Positions 1 to 6,600 of a DNA stretch of 8,112 nucleotides are shown piece after piece. The notes under the pieces were generated by a model. That model was not told the DNA's origin and searched no databases. It saw nothing but the letters and a program-made list of their open reading frames with translations. Source of the DNA: an uncultured Clostridia bacterium (lineage in GTDB: Bacteria > Bacillota > Clostridia > Oscillospirales > CAG-272). The stretch's first letter is position 1. Each line of letters begins with the position of its first letter. The translations under genes and the position numbers were made by a program. The DNA lies in NCBI GenBank assembly GCA_937934385.1, contig CALGZV010000030.1:1-8112 (forward strand), in the 5' to 3' direction.

Positions 1-116
1 GAGAGTATTTTACAGCCGTTTGTGCCGAATGCGGCAAGGAGGCAAAAATTCCTTTCGAACCTACAAATGACAGACCTGTATACTGCAACGAATGTTTTGC
101 AGCTCATAGACAGTAA
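1..116 (+). CDS. C-terminal end of a CxxC-x17-CxxC zinc-ribbon protein (5' partial)
   Basis: The reading frame is open from the window edge (first full codon at position 3) to TAA at 114-116 and gives 37 residues. It contains CAEC, then exactly 17 residues, then CNEC, with the typical PFEPTNDRPVYC segment before the second pair. This matches the small CxxC-x17-CxxC zinc-ribbon domain found at protein termini in Firmicutes, archaea and candidate phyla, often beside Lys/Arg/Gly-rich linkers. The four cysteines would bind one zinc ion. The family is thought to be nucleic-acid or ribosome associated, but no specific role is established, and the rest of the protein lies outside the window. A terminator follows about 50 bp downstream, so this is the last gene of its transcription unit. 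Confidence 0.8.
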   Translation, partial: EYFTAVCAECGKEAKIPFEPTNDRPVYCNECFAAHRQ

Positions 117-141
117 TTTTTCTTAAATTTGTCTTATAACA

Positions 142-158
142 TTTATCCTTAGGATAAA
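142..158. repeat. Perfect 8-bp palindrome TTTATCCT-T-AGGATAAA
   Basis: Arms at 142-149 and 151-158 are exact reverse complements around a single T. As RNA it could only form a 7-bp hairpin with a TTA loop and has no U-tract, so it is not a terminator by itself. It lies between the zinc-ribbon stop codon and the intrinsic terminator. It may be a 3' stabilising hairpin or a protein-binding site, and chance cannot be excluded in AT-rich DNA. Confidence 0.4.
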
Positions 159-163
159 GTATC

Positions 164-194
164 AAAAAGGCGTATCCCGCAGATGCGCCTTTTT
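164..194 (+). terminator. Intrinsic terminator after the zinc-ribbon gene
   Basis: A 13-bp stem pairs 164-176 with 182-194, including one G-U pair, around a CCGCA loop. The descending arm ends in five T residues, with further T-rich sequence to 200. The A-tract/T-tract stem works in either direction in principle, but the only upstream transcription visible is on the plus strand. Confidence 0.85.
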
Positions 195-272
195 GTTGTT
201 GGTGTAATGACAGCGCTTGATCAGATATGCTTACGTAATTTAATATGAGTGAGCAAAAAATGAAAAAAACTA

Positions 273-301
273 TATACAAACGGAAAAAAATATGATATAA
301 T
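273..301 (+). promoter_or_regulatory. Sigma-A-type promoter for rlmB
   Basis: TATAAT at 296-301 is preceded by TGA (an extended -10, TGn). A 4/6 match to the -35 box, TATACA at 273-278, sits 17 bp upstream. Transcription would start near 308, leaving a leader of roughly 64 nt. Two more TATAAT hexamers follow at 314-319 and 331-336 but lack good -35 partners. Confidence 0.6.
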
Positions 302-352
302 ACTACTGTACTGTATAATAGTTATAGGTATATAATGATGTTACATATTATC

Positions 353-359
353 AGAGGGA
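353..359 (+). promoter_or_regulatory. Ribosome binding site of rlmB
   Basis: AGAGGGA lies about 12 nt before the ATG at 372, somewhat farther than ideal. No better-placed start codon is visible, which supports 372 as the start despite the non-conserved N-terminus. Confidence 0.5.
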
Positions 360-371
360 CATTAAATAACA

Positions 372-1220
372 ATGACAGACCGTGAAAATAAAGACCGCAA
401 TTTCGGGAAGAACGGCGGAAAACATGACCGGCCGAAAAACGGCGGGAGAAGTTACAGAGCGGATAATACTGAAATTCCAGAAGGGGTCGTGATCGGCCGA
501 AATGCAGTGATTGAGCTTTTGAAGTCCGGACGCAGCATTGATAAGCTTTATGTAAAAGACGGGGAACTCGAAGGTTCTGCAAGAATGATTGTTGCCGAAG
601 CTGCGGCGCGCGGAATTCCGGTTATTGAAACCGGGCGTGCAGGGCTTGACAGATTCAGCGGAGGCGCTGTACATCAGGGTGTTGTTGCTTTTGCGTCAGC
701 AAAAGAATATGTCGGAATAAATGATATTTTAAATATTGCACATGAAAGAGGCGAAGCTCCGTTTATCGTTATTCTTGACGGAATAGAGGATCCGTATAAT
801 CTTGGCGCAATAATTCGTACTGCGGAGTGTGCAGGAGTTCACGGTGTGATAATTCCGAAGCGAAGGACTGCACTTATGACTATGACTGTGGAAAAAGCGT
901 CTGCCGGCGCTCTCGAGCATATGGCGGTGGCTAAAGTTCCTAATCTTTCCGCTGCTGTTGAAGAGCTTAAAGAAGCGGGACTCTGGATATATGCCGCAGA
1001 AGCCGGCGGGCAGCCGCTTCGCAAAACAGATATGCGCGGACCTGCAGCCGTGGTTTTCGGAAGTGAGGGTAAAGGTATTTCGCCGTTGCTCCGCTCGAAA
1101 TGTGATTTTACGGTTTCCGTTCCTTTGAAAGGCAATATAAATTCGCTGAATGTTTCTGCGGCTGCGGCAGTCGTTCTTTTTGAAATTGTTGCGCAGCACG
1201 ACGGCAGTGCGGAAATTTAG
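372..1220 (+). CDS. rlmB: 23S rRNA (guanosine-2'-O)-methyltransferase RlmB, TrmH/SpoU family
   Basis: A SAM-dependent cytosolic enzyme that by family methylates the 2'-OH of the P-loop guanosine of 23S rRNA (G2251 in E. coli numbering). Residues 37-112 form the substrate-binding domain (VIGRNAVIELLKSGRSIDKLYV and on). Residues 130-275 form the knotted SPOUT catalytic domain with all three motifs: DPYNLGAIIRT (140-150, with N143 and R149), VVFGSEGKGI (227-236) and VPLKGNINSLNVS (250-262, with N260). IIPKRR at 160-165 is characteristic of RlmB as opposed to other TrmH relatives. The 282-residue length exceeds the usual ~245 because of a basic, Gly/Asn/Lys/Arg-rich N-terminal tail (1-36), probably disordered and RNA-contacting. 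It is the first gene after its promoter, with 63 bp and no terminator before the next gene, so the two are probably cotranscribed. Confidence 0.93.
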   Translation: MTDRENKDRNFGKNGGKHDRPKNGGRSYRADNTEIPEGVVIGRNAVIELLKSGRSIDKLYVKDGELEGSARMIVAEAAARGIPVIETGRAGLDRFSGGAVHQGVVAFASAKEYVGINDILNIAHERGEAPFIVILDGIEDPYNLGAIIRTAECAGVHGVIIPKRRTALMTMTVEKASAGALEHMAVAKVPNLSAAVEELKEAGLWIYAAEAGGQPLRKTDMRGPAAVVFGSEGKGISPLLRSKCDFTVSVPLKGNINSLNVSAAAAVVLFEIVAQHDGSAEI

Positions 1221-1221
1221 G

Positions 1222-1245
1222 AATCAAATGGCCTATAGCCTGATT
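1222..1245 (+). other. Bulged inverted repeat between rlmB and the next gene
   Basis: AATCA (1222-1226) pairs with TGATT (1241-1245), and GGC (1230-1232) pairs with GCC (1238-1240) around a CTATA loop, leaving a three-base bulge on the 5' side. No U-tract follows, so it should not end transcription. It could be an mRNA processing or stability element between the two cistrons. Confidence 0.3.
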
Positions 1246-1271
1246 ATAACAAATAATTAAGAGTAATGGAT

Positions 1272-1276
1272 GAGGA
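1272..1276 (+). promoter_or_regulatory. Ribosome binding site that sets the membrane protein start at 1284
   Basis: GAGGA lies 7 nt before the ATG at 1284. The upstream in-frame ATG at 1266 has only a poorly placed AAGAG two bases before it, and using it would put this GAGGA inside the coding region. The start at 1284 is therefore preferred, six residues shorter. Confidence 0.7.
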
Positions 1277-1283
1277 TATTATT

Positions 1284-3812
1284 ATGGAGGAGAACAAGCG
1301 CTCGGAAAAAAACATTACTGAAGATGCGGATGTTGTTTTATCTGAAAATAATTCCGCCGAATCCGAAAGTGCGGCCGGCTCTGTTTCGGCAAAGGATTTG
1401 CTCGGAAAACTGAAGAAGAATATGTCCGGCTCTAAAAAAAGAAATAAAAAAGGGGTTCGCGAGCCTTCGGAACATGAGTCTTCCGAATCATCTGGTAAAA
1501 ATGATGAATTTGATATTCATACGGTAACCGACGGCGAAATTGAAGGCCTTTTTGCGGGTAAGCTTTTTGACCATACGTTTGCCGAAGCCGATCGTGAAAT
1601 GGGGGAAGAGGAGTTTTTGTCTCCGGAAACCGAACTTGCTGACGGAACATCAGAGGAGAATAATCAGCCTTTAAACGAGACGGAGTCTGCGGAGGATATT
1701 ATAAATACAGATAGCAGTTTGGTCGGCGATGCGACGGGAATTTCCGATTCGCAAGCTGTTTCTGATCTTGCAGACGGAATATCCGATGACGGAAATTTTG
1801 ATGCTGATACAGCTTTGGCGGATGATGATTCCGAGTACATATCTGATACAGACGATACCGGAGTATCGCAGGAAAGCACAGCATATGATGATTTTGATTC
1901 GGATGACGGTGTTGACGATACCGACGTTCAGCTGATGATGGCGTTTGGCATGGAAGATGAGCTTGCAAAAACGGTAGGCTTTGAAAAGGCGGCGGAGCTT
2001 TCAGGTAATGCCGATGAAACAGGAAGGATATTTATTCCCAAAAGAAGAAAATACAAATCCGCGCCTAACAGCAACGATCATACTGAGTTTACATCGCCGG
2101 ATCAGATAAAACCGATATTGAATGGTTACAAGTTCCGTTACAGAGTAATGCTTGTACGTATGCTTTGTTGTGCGATACTGCTTGTACTTTCGTTTCTTTT
2201 CGAAAATCTTGGAGCTTTCGGCGCTAAAATTCCGAGTTGGATGGATTCATCAACATACCCTGTTGTTTATACAATGTTAGGGCTTCAGTTTGTTGTACTC
2301 GGCGGTGCGCTTGTATGGGAAAAGCTCCGTGACGGATTTTCTGAAATCGTTCATTTTAGGATGACCGCCAACAGTGCAATGGCGGTTATGATCGCATTTA
2401 CTGTGGTTTATGATCTGATTATGTGCTTTATGCATCTGCATTCCGCCCCTCTCGGAATAAGGTTTTTCGGTTTCCCTGTTATCGTTATGATAATGGCATC
2501 TCTTATCGGGGAATATATGGATCTCAGACGCGAAATCTTTTGTTTTAATGTAGTTGCTTCAAAAAAACATAAATATGTTATAGAGAGTCTTAGCGAGGAG
2601 CAGGCATCACTTGAAATTAATGCGTTTGCTGATTTTATGCCTGCTGACGCTTCAATTTTCAGAATAGGCGAAACAGACTTTGTAGACGGATTTTATTCGA
2701 GAATGAGAACATATGTTTCCGGTCAGCGTGCAATGAATGCGCTTGTTCCGGTAACGCTTGCAGCGGCTGTAATATTTTTTGTATGGGATCTTATAATAGG
2801 TAAAAATGCAGATCTTGCTTTCAGAGTAGCGCAGTATACGATGAATATGGCTATGCCGGCGATATGTATGCTTGTACTCAGCTATCCGTTTTTTAAGGCA
2901 TCGAAAATGGCTTATCGTACCGGAAGTGCAATTATCGGCGGAAAATCTCTTGAAGAGTACAGTACTTCATCTTCCGCGATCACATTCGAGGATAAGGATG
3001 TTTTTCCCGCCGCCGGCGTTATGGTTAAGAGCATAAAAACATACGGTGACAGCCGTATAGATTACATAATATATAATGTTGCAAGCCTGTTTATGGCGGT
3101 CGGCGGACCTCTTGCCGAGGTATTTGAGTCTGCTACAAAGGAGCTTGAACATTCAGATGATGTTGAACTGACAGATGTTGTACAGGGCGGACTTGAGGCA
3201 TATGTCTCCGGAGAGCATGTTTATTGCGGAAACGCAGATTATTTTACTCAGAACGGGCTTGACGTGCCATATGATCCGGAGGACGATGCTCTTCGCGGCG
3301 AAGGTTCGGTAAGTATAATGCTTCTTGCTATCGGAGGAAAGGTGGTCGCAAAGCTGTATATTCAGTACATGCTTGACCGTGATTTCGAAATTACGCTTAA
3401 ACAGCTCAGCAAACTTGGAATTTGTGTGGGTATAAAGACGTTTGATCCGAATATAACCGACGTTATGCTGAACAGCAAGGTCAGACTTGCCGAATATCCG
3501 GTCAAGATACTGCGCTGCCGCACTGCGGAGGATGTTGCGGTATCGTCTGAACATACCGAAAGCGGAGTAGTCTCGAGAAAATCGGTAAAATCGATGATGT
3601 ATGCATATTCGCTCTGTGAGAAGGTGCTTCACGCCATGAAAACAGGGGTGATGCTTAAGGTGCTTTCGACAGCTTTTGCACTTGTTATCGTTGCGCTTTT
3701 ATTGCTGTTCGGTGTCGGTGAATCGGTATATTCATGGCAGATCGCTTTGTATCAGCTTATTTGGGTAGTACCGACGGTGCTTATTACAAAACTGTATGTA
3801 AGTAAAAACTGA
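1284..3812 (+). CDS. Degenerate P1B-type P-type ATPase-like membrane protein with acidic N-terminal extension
   Basis: The start at 1284 gives 842 residues. Residues 1-245 are Asp/Glu/Ser-rich and look disordered, followed by a basic patch (IPKRRKYK, about 250-257). Eight hydrophobic segments follow, near 289-309, 325-345, 364-383, 392-411, 487-506, 513-537, 790-811 and 818-839. This is the P1B ATPase order, with a short loop after helix 4 and a long one after helix 6. After helix 6, GSAIIGGKSLEE (546-558) matches the heavy-metal ATPase segment GILIKGGEALE, and CGNADYF (648-654) matches the N-domain LGN motif. The catalytic motifs are lost: CPC is MPA (524-526), DKTGT is EDKDVF (569-574), the HP motif is GGPLA (607-611), TGDN is TFDPN (719-723), and TGES and GDGxND are absent. 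Pumping by phosphoenzyme chemistry is therefore unlikely. The frame is intact over 842 codons with ordinary composition, so this looks like a conserved pseudo-enzyme. A sensor, scaffold or regulatory role is inference only. It is probably cotranscribed with rlmB. Confidence 0.75.
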   Translation: MEENKRSEKNITEDADVVLSENNSAESESAAGSVSAKDLLGKLKKNMSGSKKRNKKGVREPSEHESSESSGKNDEFDIHTVTDGEIEGLFAGKLFDHTFAEADREMGEEEFLSPETELADGTSEENNQPLNETESAEDIINTDSSLVGDATGISDSQAVSDLADGISDDGNFDADTALADDDSEYISDTDDTGVSQESTAYDDFDSDDGVDDTDVQLMMAFGMEDELAKTVGFEKAAELSGNADETGRIFIPKRRKYKSAPNSNDHTEFTSPDQIKPILNGYKFRYRVMLVRMLCCAILLVLSFLFENLGAFGAKIPSWMDSSTYPVVYTMLGLQFVVLGGALVWEKLRDGFSEIVHFRMTANSAMAVMIAFTVVYDLIMCFMHLHSAPLGIRFFGFPVIVMIMASLIGEYMDLRREIFCFNVVASKKHKYVIESLSEEQASLEINAFADFMPADASIFRIGETDFVDGFYSRMRTYVSGQRAMNALVPVTLAAAVIFFVWDLIIGKNADLAFRVAQYTMNMAMPAICMLVLSYPFFKASKMAYRTGSAIIGGKSLEEYSTSSSAITFEDKDVFPAAGVMVKSIKTYGDSRIDYIIYNVASLFMAVGGPLAEVFESATKELEHSDDVELTDVVQGGLEAYVSGEHVYCGNADYFTQNGLDVPYDPEDDALRGEGSVSIMLLAIGGKVVAKLYIQYMLDRDFEITLKQLSKLGICVGIKTFDPNITDVMLNSKVRLAEYPVKILRCRTAEDVAVSSEHTESGVVSRKSVKSMMYAYSLCEKVLHAMKTGVMLKVLSTAFALVIVALLLLFGVGESVYSWQIALYQLIWVVPTVLITKLYVSKN

Positions 3813-3832
3813 TATTGTATAGTGTCGGTATC

Positions 3833-3873
3833 ACTGTGCTGATAGAGCGGGACGCTTTATCGGCACAGTTTTT
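3833..3873 (+). terminator. Intrinsic terminator of the rlmB-membrane protein unit
   Basis: A 17-bp stem pairs 3833-3849 with 3853-3869, with two G-U pairs and a GGA loop, and T residues run through 3869-3873. It starts 20 bp after the stop codon. The wobble pairs become mismatches on the other strand and no T-run follows there, so it acts on plus-strand transcripts. Confidence 0.88.
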
Positions 3874-3889
3874 AAATTAATAAAATGTT

Positions 3890-3895
3890 GAAGGA
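3890..3895 (+). promoter_or_regulatory. Ribosome binding site of the radical SAM gene
   Basis: GAAGGA lies 8 nt before the ATG at 3904 and fixes that start. Only 30 bp separate the preceding terminator's T-run from the ATG, and no convincing -35/-10 pair is visible there. The promoter of this unit is unresolved. Confidence 0.65.
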
Positions 3896-3903
3896 ATTTT
3901 TTT

Positions 3904-5760
3904 ATGAGATATAATACGATCTTAAAGGGTGTTGAAAAACCCGGAAGATATACGGGTGGAGAATGGGGACAGGTTATTAAGGATAAAAACGCTGTAAAGG
4001 CGCGCTTTGCATTTTGTTTTCCCGATACTTACGAGATCGGAATGTCGAATCTCGGTCTGAGAATACTGTATGGAGTTCTTAACCGTGAGGAGGATGTGTG
4101 GTGTGAGCGTTCATATGCGCCGTGGCCGGATATGGAGCAGAGAATGCGTGAAAACGGGATACCGCTCTATGCATTCGAAAGCGGAGATCCGCTTTCCTGC
4201 TTTGACATTGTCGGTTTTACTCTCCAGTATGAGCTTTGCTATACAAATGTTCTGAATATGCTTGATCTGGCCGGAATACCGCTGCTTGCTGCCGATCGCG
4301 GAGAAAATGATCCGATAGTTATCGGCGGAGGACCTTGCGCATATAACGCGGAGCCTGTCGCGGATTTCTTTGATGTGTTCAGCATCGGCGAGGGGGAAGA
4401 GGCGCTCACTGAGTTTACGTCTCTTTATATAAAACTCAAAGAATCCGGCGCCGACCGCGCGGCAATACTTCGTGAGATCTCGCATCTTGACGGTTTTTAT
4501 GTTCCGTCTCTTTACGAAATCAGTTACAATGCCGACGGAACGCTTGCGGGCTGTGAACCCAAGTTTCCGGATGTTCCCCGCCGCGTAAAAAAGAGAATTA
4601 TTAAAGATCTTGATAATGCATATTTCCCGGATAAGCTCGTTATGCCGTACATAGAAACGGTTCACGACCGCATCGTTCCTGAAGTTTACCGAGGGTGCAT
4701 ACGAGGATGCCGTTTCTGCCAGGCGGGAATGATATACAGACCGGTAAGAGAAAAAAGTCCGGAGGTTCTTGATGAGCAGTGCCGAAAGCTGTATGAATCA
4801 ACGGGATTTGATGAAATATCACTCTGCTCGCTCAGTATAAGCGATTATTCACGTCTTGATGAGCTTACTGACAGGCTTCTTTCCTGGACTGAGGATAAAA
4901 AGGTGAGCATATCTCTTCCGTCTCTCCGTGTAGACAGCTTTACAAAAGAGCTTATGGAAAAGATATCAACGGTTCGTGCGAGCGGTATTACCTTTGCTCC
5001 CGAGGCAGGCACACAGCGTATGCGTGATGTCATAAACAAGAATGTCCGTCAGGAAGACCTTCTCCGTGCGTGTGCTAACGCGTTTGAGGTCGGAAAAAAT
5101 CAGGTAAAGCTCTATTTTATGGACGGACTTCCTACAGAAACGCGGGAGGATGTTGAGGGAATCGCACATCTTGCCAAAAGCGTTATCGAATCGTATTATT
5201 CGAATCCGAATGTAAAAAAAGGACGGGCGCCTCAGGTGACTATCAGTGTTGCTTGCTTTATTCCGAAACCGTTTACCCCGTTTCAGTGGGAAGCTCAGGA
5301 TACGATCGAGGTTCTTGAAGAAAAACAGCAGTGGCTCAGAGAAGCAATAACCGACCGTAAAATAAGATATACATGGCATGATGCACGCGTCAGCCGTGTT
5401 GAAGCTGTTTTTGCTCGCGGCGACCGCAGACTCGGAAAAGCGTTGCTTGAAGCAAAGCGCCGTGGCAGACACTTTGACAGTTGGGATGAATATTTTGATT
5501 ATGACGAATGGCTTTCCGTGTTTGAATCGGCGGGAATAGATCCTGCATTTTATGCAAACCGAAAGTTCGGCAGGGATGAGATTCTGCCGTGGGATGTAAT
5601 AGATTGCGGCGTGGAAAAAAGTTTTTTTGCCCGTGAAGCTGACAAGGCATACGCTTCGGTAACTACCAAGAACTGTGCTGAAAAGTGCAGTGCATGCGGT
5701 GTAAATAAGATGGGCGGGGACTGCCGATGGTGTCCTACTCCGGCAAAGACGGAAAAATAA
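3904..5760 (+). CDS. TIGR03960-type B12-binding-like radical SAM protein
   Basis: This 618-residue cytosolic protein is full length for the family. Residues 30-200 form a Rossmann-like, B12-binding-like region, with IGMSNLGLRILYGVLN (45-60), FTLQYELCYTNVLNML (105-120) and IGGGPCAYNAEP (140-151). I do not see the DxHxxG cobalamin ligand motif, so actual B12 binding is uncertain. The radical SAM core begins at VYRGCIRGCRFCQAG (261-275). C265, C269 and C272 are the CxxxCxxC ligands of the [4Fe-4S] cluster that cleaves SAM. Further core motifs are FAPEAGTQRMRDVINK (364-379) and LYFMDGLPTET (403-413). The C-terminus carries five more cysteines (591, 595, 598, 607, 610), a possible second metal or Fe-S site. 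The reaction and substrate of this family are not established. Its partner gene follows 19 bp downstream, so the two are almost certainly cotranscribed and are thought to act together. Confidence 0.9.
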   Translation: MRYNTILKGVEKPGRYTGGEWGQVIKDKNAVKARFAFCFPDTYEIGMSNLGLRILYGVLNREEDVWCERSYAPWPDMEQRMRENGIPLYAFESGDPLSCFDIVGFTLQYELCYTNVLNMLDLAGIPLLAADRGENDPIVIGGGPCAYNAEPVADFFDVFSIGEGEEALTEFTSLYIKLKESGADRAAILREISHLDGFYVPSLYEISYNADGTLAGCEPKFPDVPRRVKKRIIKDLDNAYFPDKLVMPYIETVHDRIVPEVYRGCIRGCRFCQAGMIYRPVREKSPEVLDEQCRKLYESTGFDEISLCSLSISDYSRLDELTDRLLSWTEDKKVSISLPSLRVDSFTKELMEKISTVRASGITFAPEAGTQRMRDVINKNVRQEDLLRACANAFEVGKNQVKLYFMDGLPTETREDVEGIAHLAKSVIESYYSNPNVKKGRAPQVTISVACFIPKPFTPFQWEAQDTIEVLEEKQQWLREAITDRKIRYTWHDARVSRVEAVFARGDRRLGKALLEAKRRGRHFDSWDEYFDYDEWLSVFESAGIDPAFYANRKFGRDEILPWDVIDCGVEKSFFAREADKAYASVTTKNCAEKCSACGVNKMGGDCRWCPTPAKTEK

Positions 5761-5768
5761 TCTTAAAC

Positions 5769-5773
5769 GGTGA
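5769..5773 (+). promoter_or_regulatory. Ribosome binding site of the radical SAM partner gene
   Basis: GGTGA lies 6 nt before the ATG at 5780. No methionine codon with its own site occurs near the start of the conserved domain, about 50 codons further in, so translation probably does begin at 5780 and includes the unusual N-terminal extension. Confidence 0.5.
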
Positions 5774-5779
5774 ATTTTA

Positions 5780-6550
5780 ATGGAAAATACATATAAAGAA
5801 AATGAAAAAAACGGAGTTACTAACAATCTTCATGAACTTGAAAGCGCTACAGGAAGAAAGCTGACTCCTAAAGGCACTCCGCAGAGAAGCCCTCAAAGCC
5901 CGAACAGAACGTCGGGTGTGCAGCAGCCGAGCTATAGTCTGAGAGTAAAGTTTTGTAAGGTCGGCAGACTCCAGTTTATATCTCACCTTGATCTTGCCCG
6001 TACTATGCGGACTGCCATTGTGCGCGCGGGAATACCGGTAAAATATTCGGAGGGTTTTAATCCGCATCCGAAGATGTCGTTTGCTCTTCAGCTTTCGATA
6101 GGTACAGAAAGTATCTGTGAGTTTATGGAGCTCAAGCTTACCGAGGAACCGGACTGTGAACGCATAAAAGCGGCGCTCGAAAAAAATGTTACGGATGAGA
6201 TGCGCATTCTGGATGTTTATGTGCCGGAACATAAACCGAATGAGATCGGATGGGCGGAATATAAAATTGAATTTTTTCCGGAGGAAACTCAGGCGGTACC
6301 GTCCTATTCGGATATTATTACGGATAAACTCGTTATAACTAAGCGTACCAAAAGCGGGGAGAAGGATGTCGATATACGTCCGCAGATAATCAGATTTTTG
6401 CAAAATGGCAATGAACTGACTGCGGTGCTTTGCGCGGACAGCACAGCATACCTTAATCCTGAGTATGTTGCAAAGCTTTCCGGCGTAAAGGATTATTCTA
6501 TCATGCGTATCCGGGTATTCCTTTCAGACGGAGTTACCGAATTCAGATAA
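5780..6550 (+). CDS. TIGR03936/DUF2344 radical SAM-associated protein
   Basis: A protein of 256 residues. The conserved domain starts at about residue 52 with YSLRVKFCKVGRLQFISHLDLARTM, including the hallmark FISHLDL (66-72, with H69 and D71), and continues to EGFNPHPKMSFA (91-102). These are the signatures of the DUF2344 family, which occurs directly after TIGR03960 radical SAM genes or fused to them. Its job is unknown. Co-occurrence and fusion suggest it delivers the substrate to, or completes, the radical SAM enzyme. The first ~50 residues are a polar, Pro/Ser/Thr/Asn-rich tail that most family members lack. In many Clostridia the pair is followed by rng and rplU, but here it ends at a terminator and converging genes. 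Confidence 0.88.
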   Translation: MENTYKENEKNGVTNNLHELESATGRKLTPKGTPQRSPQSPNRTSGVQQPSYSLRVKFCKVGRLQFISHLDLARTMRTAIVRAGIPVKYSEGFNPHPKMSFALQLSIGTESICEFMELKLTEEPDCERIKAALEKNVTDEMRILDVYVPEHKPNEIGWAEYKIEFFPEETQAVPSYSDIITDKLVITKRTKSGEKDVDIRPQIIRFLQNGNELTAVLCADSTAYLNPEYVAKLSGVKDYSIMRIRVFLSDGVTEFR

Positions 6551-6600
6551 TATATTTTCTCTTTTTTTATTAGTTGTGTTAATGATTACTGAAAACTACG

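Noticed and set aside
61..279. 72-codon open frame on the minus strand between the zinc-ribbon gene and rlmB
   Set aside because: It overlaps the 3' end of the zinc-ribbon gene antisense, runs through the intrinsic terminator and palindrome, and matches no family; the hydrophobic start reflects AT-rich DNA.
1266..1283. Upstream ATG at 1266 as the start of the membrane protein
   Set aside because: The only purine-rich match is two bases before it, while the ATG at 1284 has GAGGA at 7 nt; the extra six residues add nothing recognisable.
3153..3632. 159-codon minus-strand open frame inside the pseudo-ATPase gene
   Set aside because: It is antisense to the N- and P-domain-like region, which shows real similarity to P-type ATPases; no family signal is seen on the minus strand.
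1284..3812. Calling the membrane protein a decayed pseudogene or a frameshifted pump
   Set aside because: No stops or frameshifts occur in 842 codons, it has a good ribosome binding site, all eight helices and a proper terminator. The pattern fits a maintained pseudo-enzyme better than decay.
4966..5826. 286-codon minus-strand open frame inside the radical SAM gene
   Set aside because: It is a shadow of the confidently assigned radical SAM gene. The translation is Arg/Phe/Ser-rich with no recognisable motif or ribosome binding site.
5777..6403. 208-codon minus-strand open frame opposite the DUF2344 gene
   Set aside because: It lies antisense to a protein with clear family motifs, and its composition (Arg, Phe, Ile, Leu) is typical of a reverse-strand shadow.
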